A stretch of DNA of 64,000 nt from Xiphias gladius. Lineage: Eukaryota; Chordata; Actinopteri; Istiophoriformes; Xiphiidae. The stretch lies in NCBI RefSeq assembly GCF_016859285.1, contig NC_053420.1, forward strand, positions 30,946,545 through 31,010,544, read 5' to 3'. Position numbers and translations under genes: made by a program. The notes under the pieces are model-generated. The model did no database searches. It worked only from the letters and a program-made list of their open reading frames with translations, and was not told the DNA's origin. Positions 46,311-58,267 of the stretch are shown here, one piece after another (within the stretch, counting starts at the first letter, position 1; each line of letters starts with the position of its first letter).

Positions 46311-47610
46311 TTATGCTATGTTATTAATTGAATAACAGTGGGACCTTTTTTGTGTAAACATGTTGATGTCAACACTGTTACATCAAGTGTCCAAACCTTA
46401 GTAAAAAGAATTTATTTGATGTATTCATCATATCACTAAATTCAGCTACGCTTGCTTTTAGAGATTGAAATATCTGATTGCATTCCACTGATAGGTAACC
46501 AGTATCTCTGAACTTTCTGTAGTCAACACTGTAAAGCAATTGATCTGTGACTGACATATTGATGGAACTGATAGTAGTGCTCAACCTGGAACTCACATGT
46601 GAGTTCAATCAGGTGAAGTATATGTACTTTCATGGTCATTGAGTATTACTGAGCATATTTCGGACAAGCAACATATGCAGGTCAGTAGCTGCTGGGAAAT
46701 TTTCTCACTCCAACAGCTGCCTCAACGTTTTTATGCAGGTCACTATCAGGGGGAACATCCTCTGTTGCACCGACAGTGTAACATCACCTACTGTATAATA
46801 TTCTCTCCTGTCACATCTCTCCGACTGCCTACCACCTTTACCACATTTTTTAGCATTTAACAATTTCTTCTTTATTTCTGTCACAATACAGCGCTTCTGT
46901 GGCACAACCTTGACAGCTGCATTCATATTTTCTAATTACTGTGGATCCTTGAATCTCACTACTGCCACTGATACGTTTATCATATTTTCAGAACAGATAG
47001 CCTTACATAGCAATTGGGGGTGTTGTTTATTGTAATGATCAATGCACACCTCCTAATGAACAGGTGGTATTCATGAGTATTTATGAAATGACCTATTTGT
47101 GAGAAGTCTGGTGAATCTTAAAAACACGTGTACATGCAAACCTCAAAGAGAAAGTAGTAGTTTAGGATAAGAATATGAAAATGTTCTTGCGTGAATACCC
47201 AGGACAATTTGGCCACTTTAGTCATTTCAGAGGGCTTTTCCCAGACTGAAAAGGTACATTATAAAGACACAGGTTTTTCAGGACCTGGGGAACACTGACC
47301 ATGCGATTATGACAGAAATACCAAGCAGTGAAAAATGCATGATGAGTTGTTATTACTATTCTAGATTCAGAACTTTACAGCTCTCACACCACCCACGACT
47401 GCTCAGAATACAGACTCATCAGTCAAGTTGCTCTCAGTGTGAACAGGCAGACCTCCATCACTTGTTAGTGATGTAAAACTGTACTGTATCTACACCATTG
47501 ATTTTATGAATAATTTACACCTGAAGTCTGTGTCCCGCCAGCTACAGTTTGGAGAATGCGAGTATGAGACGCGTCAGCCACAGACGTGATGGTCCCCATA
47601 AGGCATGGTT

Positions 47611-47616
47611 TTTATT
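47611..47616 (-). terminator. Candidate poly(A) signal of cntn2
   Basis: AATAAA on the minus strand, about 275 nt past the contactin-2 stop codon. It would give a short 3' UTR; longer isoforms further left cannot be excluded. Confidence 0.5.
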
Positions 47617-47890
47617 GACACCGGTACACAAACACATAATTAGAGAGGGCTGCCCTGCTCTCCCTCCCCCTTGTAACCTATCCAGGCATTAAAAAAAAAA
47701 AAACTCCTTGTTTTTATTATTAAAAAAAAATGAAAACTGAATCCCACTTCCTCCAACATCCCTCCAATCCCTGCAGTGCTACAACCTTCCCCAACTGCCA
47801 GAACCCACCCCAACCCAAAACACAGGCTGAGACAAAGGAGAGCTTTAGTTTCAAGCCATTAAAAGTGAAAGGTCCAAAGAATGGCTGAGA

Positions 47891-48004
47891 TCACAGGCCA
47901 GACAAACACACAAGAGTGAGGAGACCCAAGCCAGTGAGGTGGTGCAGAGGGTGACTGCACAGCCTGGAGGAGGCCTCGTTCTGTACCATCATACCAGTTC
48001 CTGT

Positions 48005-48046
<42 letters not shown>

Positions 48047-51000
48047 GTACGGACTCAGTTATATATGTGAATATAATATATAAATATTGATATTCTGGCC
48101 CTGATAGTCTGCTCATAGTCATAGTGTAAATACACTGTGCGCTACACAACACACAAAGCCAAAAAAAATATGACCACTCACAGATGAATGATGATTATCC
48201 TATATCCTGTAGCCAGTGCATCAATGTGTGTCATATATATATTAGATGCTAAGTGAACAGTTGGTTCTCATAGTCAAAGTTTTGGATGGGGAGGAATGGG
48301 CAGATGTAAAGACCTGAGCAACATTGACATGGATCAAATATCTATGGCCAGATGAAGGCCAAGACTTGTGAGGCGCTCCCACTTAGCAGTAGTGAGTACC
48401 TACCGACAGTGGTTTGATTTTGATGATGATAATGGAAGGAGTGTGTCACAACACCAAGGCATTGCACCTTGCTTGGGGCTGCGTAGCTGCAGACTGGTCA
48501 CGGTGCCCATGCTGGCCATAAAGTTTTGGCTTATCAACATTCGCACAAATTCTTGACCCAAGTGTTCCTGCAAACTTTTGTTGTTTTCAAAATATAGGAA
48601 AACTTAAGAGTGTAGTTAGTGGAACGCGCAAAAGTATTCATGGCGACATCATCAGTGGAGCCTGTCTTGTGTATCACATACTGTATAATACACTGCATCT
48701 ACAATCAGGTATAGAAGTATTTGGACAGTGAAATAGTTTTTGTAATTTTTTTTCCTCTGTACATGACCACATGGATTTGAGAAGAGGGGAGTTAGGTAGT
48801 CTCTCCATTTTCAGAGGCTCAAAGGTAATTGGACAATTGACATTGATCCGTTTCATATCCAGATGTGGCCTGTTCCCTCGTTATTTCACTACAAATTAAG
48901 TAGATAAAAGGTCTGGAGTTGATTCCAAGGGTTGAATATGCATTTGGTAGCTGTGCATGGGAACTCTCAATATGTGGTCCAAAGAGGTGTCGGAGCAAAT
49001 GAAGGAGGCCATCATTAGGCTGAAAGAACAAAACAAACCTATCAGACAGATGGCAAAAACTTTAGCAGTGGCCAAAACAACCTTTTTTTGTTACATTCTA
49101 AATAAAAAGGAATGCACTGGCGGGCTCAGCTACAACAAAAGGCCTGGAAGACCAAGGAAGACAACTAAAGTGGAAGATCACAGAATTCTTGTCTTGGTGA
49201 AGAAAAACCCGTCACAACATCAAGCCAGGTCAAGAACATTCTCGAGTAGGTAGGCGTACCATTGTCAAATTCTACAATCAAGTAAAGCCTTCATGAATGT
49301 AAATACAGAGGGTTTTCCACAAGGTGCTAAGTGCTGGTAACACTCAAGAACAGAAAGGCCAGATTAGATTTTGCCAGAAAACCTCTAAAAAACCTGCACC
49401 AGTTCTTGAACAAGATTCTTTGAACAGATGAAAAACTAAGATTAGTTTGTACCAGAATCATGGGAAGAGAAGAGTATTGAGAAGGAAAGGAACGGCTCAT
49501 GATCCAAAGCCGCCACATGATGTGTCATACATGGTGGAGGCAGTGTTATGGCATGAACATGTATGGCTGCCAATAGAACTGGGTCAGTGGTGTTTATTGA
49601 TGATGTAACTGCTGATAGAAGTAGCAGGATGAATTCTGAAGTGTACAGTTCGATACTATCTGCTCAGATTCAGCCAAATGTTGCAAAACTGACAGGACGG
49701 TGCTTCACAGTACAGATGGATAATGAACACAACCCTAAAACCCCCAAAAACCTCAACCCCACTCAGCATGCTTTTCACTTACTGAAGACAAAACGGAGGG
49801 AATAAAGACCCAAAAACAAGCATCAACTGAAAGCAGCTGCAGTAAAGGCCTGGCAAAGCATCTCAAGGGAGGAAACATTAAAAAGGACTATAAAATAAAA
49901 TGTAATTCCTGTTAATAAAATTAAAATAATTAATAATTCCATTCCCATTCCAACAGTAAGCAAAAGAAAAAAAATAGAGAGAGAGAGATGATGAGAAACA
50001 ACATGCCCCCCAAGTGAATTAAGAACATTATGGGACATCATGTGGTGCATGCCTAGGGCACAGCAGAGGGCCTATGGACCATAATATACATCATACATCC
50101 ATGGGGCCCCCCACAGTAAACTCTTCTGTTGGGATGGATTTTTTTTTGTTTTGTCAAAGTCGCCTCTCTCTCTCTAAACCTGCCCATTTCTCCAGCATTC
50201 AACACGTTAACTATGAGAACAGACTGCTCACTTGACGTCTAATATATCCTAGACCTTGAGCGCTGTTGGTATGAGATAATCAACATTATTTGCTTCATCT
50301 GTGGGTGGTCATAATGTTTTGGCCCATTGGTATATTTGTCTCACACCAATATTTAGTCATCTAGTATTTTAAGTTTCTTAAGCACACATACTTTATTCCA
50401 TGTGATGCTGCAACATCAGCTATAGATGATAAAGATACTGTTTGTTCGTGTTGATACCAAAGCACAACCTGTTTCAGCCACTAGTACTATGTATAACCAC
50501 TGAATGGTAAGTATTGGTCAGCCTAGCCAGAGAGGAATGGAGTGATGTAGGGATGTTTGATCATGAGATTGTGGCTGCTGTTCCACAGACTTGTGGTGCA
50601 GATACAATCATTTTTGTCAGCATTGCTGTAATACCTCTAGAGGTCAACTAATTTAAGCTCTGCCAGTTTCCCACCATCGTTGACTATTTAGCTCTGCATA
50701 TTACTCTCGTACATCTCTCTCATGCAGAGAAAGCTCAGGTGTGTGTGTTCCTTACTTTCTCACCTGAGTCACGGGACACAATGATCTCGTGTGCTGGCCC
50801 ATCCCCGCCCTCTCCCCAGGACCGAATCTCCAACACAACGTAACCATTGTCTTTTGGCAGCGGCAGGCTCACTGACGTCTTTACCTTGTCCAGAACCTTC
50901 AGTGCTGTCTGGCCCTCATGTTTGTAAAGGACCTGACACACAAAACACATAATTATATTATAATAACATCATAATCAACATAAATAATATTATGCTAAGA

Positions 51001-51247
51001 ATATAAAATGTTGCTGAAAATGTTTTACAGTGATCTGTACACTGCAATTCCATTGTCTGTGTTGAAATCAAAGGACTGCTTTACAGCAGTTATCTTCTGA
51101 TGATCATGTTTTCCCTCATGCATAAGTTGGTACAAGGCTCATGAATGTGATTTTTGATTTTGTTATACATTATTTTTACGGTTTCTCATAGCTAAAATGC
51201 AGAGAAGATTACAAGTACCATGATGTGACCAATCTAGCAAAGTGAAA

Positions 51248-51293
<46 letters not shown>

Positions 51294-51321
51294 ATAATGT
51301 GTGCGTGTGTGTGTTTCTATA

Positions 51322-51366
<45 letters not shown>

Positions 51367-54300
51367 TGGGTGTGGTTTGATTAGATTTGACAGTAGCCTG
51401 GCAACATAAACAAACAGCCTCACAAATGTCATCAGCTTTTGATTAAAATATTGCCAAATCCTTCTTTGTGCAAGGCAGTGTGTGACATCTGAGCCCCACC
51501 CACTTCAAACCAGTGAGGATAGCACAGAGAAAAACACGAATACTCAAATCCATTACTTAAAATATCCACAACTGTGTGAACTTTGGGCAGAAAAGTTCAT
51601 GTAAGACACTACTCATAAGTAGGAAGGTGATTGAGAAAATATGTTTTAGGGCCTTTAAGTCAAAACGTTTGTAAAGTGCTACCTTTACTTAAGAACCCTA
51701 AGTACAGTGCCTTGCAGTATGTGTAGAATAACACAAATACACACACTTTTAGTCAGACAGCACTCACTTTGTAGCCCAGTACAGCTGACTCGTTGTGCAT
51801 GGCCTTCACATGGTCCCACCGCACCATTACCCATGAGCCATCTGTCTTCCATGACACATTGCCAGGAGGACGATTAGGAGCTGAAATGGCAACACAAACA
51901 TGTTTTAAAAATTACTTTAAAATTAATAACAGAAGGAAATATAAGAGGAAATAATGCAAATTGAGACGAAAAAAGACAGTGTCATGAGATTTAAATGTAC
52001 GATTAAAGTCCCTACATTTGAGGATTATGTGTATATTACAGATGATAATCAAACACAATGAACTTTGCAGAGGTTACAGAACATTGCAGCTGGTACTTAA
52101 TTTCATTCTTACATTTTTAACATGTTACACCAACAGAAAAATCTTTTATATATAACAAGCTGTTCAATTAAAAGGTGGGTAAACTCCCAACATCCACACT
52201 TAAATGATTGACTGAATAAATAACTATCTTCCAAGTAACATGTAATACAACTAAGTGTATTGATACGTGGGCCGTTTCAATGACAGGTCTACGTCTACAT
52301 GATGACGTGGCTCCAGGCAGAGGAGTGACTGCTGCTCTGAAACATAGATCATGTCTCATCTTACTGTTGAATAAATTTAGGGCCACAGGCCCAGGAAGTG
52401 TTAAGTGCCTACTCTCTTTCGTGAATACTGAGAAGACCGACTAGCTGCTGTAGCTGAGTGGGACGATCCATTTCTGCCAGGAGGAGGGGTGGAGAAAGGG
52501 ACTACACGGGCCATTTAACCTAGCTGTATTACTCATAGGATCATGAAGACAGGTCCAACCTGTCCACCATAAAAGACTTACTGAACTGATATGAAAGCCA
52601 GACATGGGCATGACAATGAGTCAACAATGAGAGGTAATTTCTCAATCAACACAAACCAAATCAGGATTCTTTTGTCAAAACTTGTTCTGTGCTTAAGCTT
52701 CATCTGTTAGTTTGGAGTTTACTCAGCTGTTTTATGCATGTGAGTGCCTATGTTGTGTGTGAATGCTACAGTCATACGTGGTTTCCTGGTGGTGACGGTT
52801 GTGCGTGGTGAGGGCGGCCCGGTGCCAGCGCTGTTGTATGCCAGTACAGCAACGTGGTATCGAGTGCTGGGTCGAAGTCCAGAGACTCTGGCTGTTGTTT
52901 CCAATCCTGCTGTCCTGACCCGGTCTGCCGCTGCTTCCCTTTCATGCTGCCGCCAGTACCGGATCTGAGCACAACACGTGATGCAAAAAACACATTTACA
53001 AACCGAACCTGAAGCACTGACCATGAATCTTGCAGTGCCCCTTATTAAGGGATTATCACAATTTTACCAACAGGAAATGAATGTTGCAAGCATGCTGATA
53101 TCAGCCAATCACGGCACTAATAAATTAATACATTTGTTATGAGCTTGAAAATCGAAACAATCCAAATTGATAAAGTGAGCTTGAACTGTGGCAGCTGGCA
53201 GGAGTGAGAACAGCTAATAAAACTAGAAAATGCAATTTCTGAAGAAGTTGCAGTGGGATGCTGGCTTCTAAAAAAACTTTAGCTAAACTGCGTTGCTACG
53301 TAAACTTTGTGTAAGCATTGAAAGAACCTTAAAAAGGAGTCATATTTTACAGCTGAGCTAAAGTACCAGGAGAAGGAATGAACTCCACTAAACTACAAAG
53401 AAAAGAGAAGAAAAAAGAAAACTTCAAAGCCTGGATCTAAATCTGGGAGTAAGTGGAAGCTCCATATAAAAATTAACTTTGTAGGAGTAATTGAGGAGAA
53501 TGTGGAGTTGTAAAGTGAGTAAAGTAAAGTGTTAGAAATGAAAGGAGTTAAAATGGAAGCCATAGTTGAAGGACTTGAATAACGTTAAATGTACTGGGAT
53601 TTCCTACTGTAAACAATTGCGCAGACATATATTAAGAATCCACCAACCACTGTTAACTTGTGCGTGAGACATGGATTCAGCTGAGAGAAACTTGTCAAAC
53701 TCTGGCTTATCACTCAAAAGCTATAATTCCTATAGCCTAAGGTTTTACATTGCAGGCGAGAGGAGAGACGGCTGGATGCAGTGATTTAAATTATTTCTTT
53801 GTGGTGTCAAAAATGTGGGAGGTGCACTCAGAGGCTCATGGAGCTAAATGTGTAAGTCTGTTTGCTTATATAGTTACATTGTGTCAGTGTACATTCTGGC
53901 AAAAAGTGATGTGTGCACAGTGAAACTGAAACTGTGAGGATGAGTTAAACAGAGAGTTTAACTTTAACACTTTCTCCCACTCAGTTTGTGATGTCACCTA
54001 CTGAAGCCTTCGAACAATCTGCCCCATAGACACCCATGTAAAAATCCGGAAAGGTTTAGAAAAGTTCATGAAACTTGAACTCTGACTGTGTAGATACTGT
54101 GAAGAGCATAAAAAGAGCCTAATTGATGTGAGAAAGCCCCATGGTTAATGAAGTTTTTAAAGTTTGAACTAAGTTTCTACGTGAATGTATGAATGAGAAG
54201 GAAGAGGTTGTAGAGGAGTGGGTTTGAAGGTTTTTCTTATTCGCTCCCATTATAACTAAGGTTCAAACACAGCTGAATATTTTTCAAAAGTATGGATGGG

Positions 54301-56741
54301 ATTTTAAAGTTGAATACAACCAAAAATGTAGAAAAGTTTCAGAACATCTTAATGTTTGAATGGAGCTTCTATGTTGATGCGTCATGAATCAAAAAACAGT
54401 GAAATAATAATAATGAGAAGAAGAAGAGAAGAATATATAGAGGGATTGTGCTTACTCAGGAATCCCACCAATAACTAGAACTTTAATGGCAGGTCAGAGG
54501 ACTGTGTATAAATAAACTGGTTCTAAACAACATCACAACCTTGTACATGAGCCCAAAGTTTGAGAGAGTTTTTCTTTTACCCAAACTACCCTCAAAGAAA
54601 AACTCTGTTGCTCAGTAATAAAATCTGATCAAAAACAAATTTGGGTTCAGCACTGCCCTGATCATAATCAAGTTCAAATGCTAATGATGAAGATGATGAT
54701 GATGATGATGATGATGACCCTGATGGAGGATACATCCTTCACTGTAAAACGTCCACATGACCCTTAAATCATCTAAAATAATCTGAGACTTTCTTATGCT
54801 GCCTTTTATGCTGTTTATCAGGATGCTGGTAAAGAACAGCATGAGATGAACTATGATTGATTTAGCTGGACTGCAATATTACTGGAAATGAACATGCGTG
54901 ACCTATAAAAATTACATTTCTCTGGACTGCGCATGACTTAAACATTCAAGTTAACCTGTTTTTGACAGTCAGTTACAGTCGACTGTGTAGGAAAAACATC
55001 CAGCTGTGTATTAATGCAACTCTTCACCTCGTATCCTCTGAGGATGCCGTTGGTGCTCTGCTGCTGGACAGGCTCCCATGAAACCTGGATCTCAAAGGCG
55101 GTCAGTGCTGTGGCATTAATGTTTGACGGTCCCACTGTTGGCTCTGTCAGGAGACAATCAGAGATCAAGAGGTCAGAATATGCAATATACAATGTACACT
55201 GTCGTAATATTTTGCTACCAGAGGTACAAACTGACAGCCATGTTCATTTTACCATCAGTGAACTCCTACATGAGCTGACTGTGGTGAGTCTACTAAAAGT
55301 ACTCATTGCCCTCTAGTGGTTACAGCAAATACTGCAGGTGGACACAGTTTATATCTGTTTCACGTTTCACTACAAATCTTGCAAATCCTATTTCACTACA
55401 ATGACAATAACAAAAAATAAAACCTGTATTGATGTTTGGTATATTGAATTGCCAATTTTATATCTTCCTGAGATTTCTGGAAACCAACAGCTGTCAGATG
55501 GTTGGTAAAACACCTAATAAAGCGACTGTATGGTTTCAGATGATGAAAACCATCTGTGGATTTTGTTGTAAATGTTAAAAAATCCCAATAGTTCATCTTC
55601 ATAAAAATAACAGTAACAATTGTCATATAATAATACCAATAATATGAATAAGTTGCTTTGTAATACAACATTTACTGAAGTTGAAGCAATGGACATAGAG
55701 GTGCAGTTGCAATATGAACCTTGATTAGAATGGGGGGTGGCAAGGACTGGTTAAACCACACACGCTCACCTTCCTCTGCAGAGTGAACCACAGCGATCTG
55801 GCTGAAGGGACCTTCTCCTCTGCGGTTATAGGCTTTAATCTTCACCTCAAAGGGACTGTAGGGTGTCAGGCTTTCATTGTAGTAAACATAACGGGATGAC
55901 TCCACGTGAGGAATGCGCACCACTGTCCATGATGATGTGTCCTTCTTCCTAAATGCCAGGACGTAGCCAAAGCTGTCCCCGTTCTGGTACTCTCTGGCCA
56001 TGGGCTGGAGGGATTCAGGAGAACACTGAGATGTGAGCCTCTACAAAGACAACTGGGCCCAATCCCAGTGTTCTAACAGGCATCTGACACAACTTCCCAG
56101 TGTGTGTGTATGTGTGTGTGTGTGCGTCTGCGTGTGCCTATGTGTGCCTATTTGTGCCTGTGCGTGTGTGTGTGTGTGTGTGTGTGAGTGTGTGTGTGTG
56201 AATACTCAGGGCTGTCCCAATTTAACAGCAGCAAGCATTTGATGGTTCTCTCACAGACTTTTTGAGCCCTCAGTGCACAATTTCTATAAGTCCACAATCC
56301 TGCAGATGGCCTATGATGAATTTCAAAAACACCCTGGTAGCAATGCTTGACACCAAGATACTATAATCACACAAAAAGTCTACATGTAAAATTTCAATGC
56401 GGATTTAGAGATTACAAATTTTCACATTTTAACTGGGGCATGAAGGTTAAAAGTCATGGTTATTAACGATGGAGGGAGGGTCTACTGAAAGATGCTATCA
56501 AATTACATTTTGAGAAGAGTTTGATTCCATATTAGGGACTAAAAGACAGGATACCCCCACTTCTCTTACTTCAGTTTTGACCTTTTTCCTGTCTCTTACA
56601 AGACCACCATCTTTCTGGAAGTGCAATTCTAATCACTGTAGTTCCACTCTAACTGATTAAAATATAAATTATAGCTAAATTATTCCCTAGCTACAATTAC
56701 TTAAAGGTTAGATTAAGAAAGTTAGATTAGATGTTAGCACA

Positions 56742-56818
<77 letters not shown>

Positions 56819-58235
56819 AGTCATCCACTTACCGTCCAGGTAACAATGAGTTCATTGCGGTCTCCTCCTCCTCCTGTAAGTCCACTGGGGGCCACTGTGG
56901 GAGCTGAAGGCCAAATAAAAAGACACGAGATAATATACATAATATCCTCCACTTAAGTGGGTGAGTGGAAAGTAGAACAGTTGAAAAATCCCTGGCTGCA
57001 GAATTATCTTTCAAAAGATACTGATATTCACCCAAAAGATACCTACTCACAAGCCAAATCAGGTTTGTTGTTTTTGTTAATGTCTATGACTAAAAGAATA
57101 TTTAAAGGTGAAATACTATGCAGAATGTGCAAGGATAAATACTTTATGTCAATTTTATTACATATTTGTTGAGTACATTTGGCAGACACGTGTATTAACC
57201 GAATGGATTTGAATACATTTAAGTTACTGATGTATGTGGGTTGTATATCTCTCGGCATCAGCAGGCTTCATGGGGAACTCTACCGATTTTACACATCAAA
57301 GTCTGTTTCAGGGTGATGGGGAGTACTACTCCATATGGGGAAAGTTTGTGTCTCCTTTTATGTCTCCAGAGGGAGTGAAGTCTTATAAATGTCCTCAGGT
57401 CATGTCACTTGAGTCTGCGTCGGTCAGGTCTGAAGACTACAACTTTGAAAAGTGAAAATATTTGGGGGTGCGGAGTTGGAAAGAAGTGAGCTCACCAGAC
57501 TTAGTTGTTGTCATGATGGTGATGTTTCCAATTGATCCCACTCTGATAAACGTCAGAATAAACATGTATCTCTTTTGCTTATGCTTAGGGAAGGAAGCTA
57601 CAATACAACCACTACTTCACTGCTCCTGAGATGCTTTGGCATGTGATGCTTTTCAAGCTGTAACTGACTGGTTATTTTATATAGTATGATCATATGTCCA
57701 GACTATAGTGCTGTAGTCAAGGGCAAAGTGACGTCAAGTGACCACTTGCAATTGGGTTTTCAAAGAGTGTGTGTAACCTGCTGGATTTAACCTCTGGCCC
57801 CTCACCTGCTTGCTGTGTGCGAATGGTGTGTGAGGGCATGCTGGGCTCTCCGCTGCCCAGGATGTTGCTGGCGATGACCTGGAATTCATAGTCCATCCAG
57901 GGCATCAGTCCAATCACACGAGCTGACTCTGCGTTCCCCTCGATGTTCACTGGGTCTGGTGTACAGTCAGGAGACGTGTGTTTATTTACACGGTAAGGTA
58001 TGTGGATCATCGACATCAAACTCAATCTGTGGTTTTTTGAAATTTAGTCCCTCATAAAATTCCCAAAGTCCACAGTGACAATTTCAAAGTATTTATTTAG
58101 TCTGACCGAATCCTCATATAAAAAGTTCTACTGTAACTAATAAATGTTTGTTTTTAATATTATTGTTTTTAATAAAATTGCTTTCATGATTTAATTAATT
58201 TTCAGTTGTTTCAGTTCTACACACACACACACGCA

Positions 58236-58267
<32 letters not shown>

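Larger units (their letters stand above)
41643..47610. other. Intergenic region between chitinase C and cntn2
   Basis: About 6 kb with no supported gene. It contains two GCTAGC-type repeats, a LINE RT fragment, a long compound microsatellite and a teleost repeat at 46020-46310, all listed separately. The stretches 43360-45650 and 46310-47600 show nothing I can name. Confidence 0.55.

Noticed and set aside
51163..51432. Minus-strand open frame rich in Tyr, Ile, Thr and His
   Set aside because: It is produced by the TA/TG microsatellite in a cntn2 intron.
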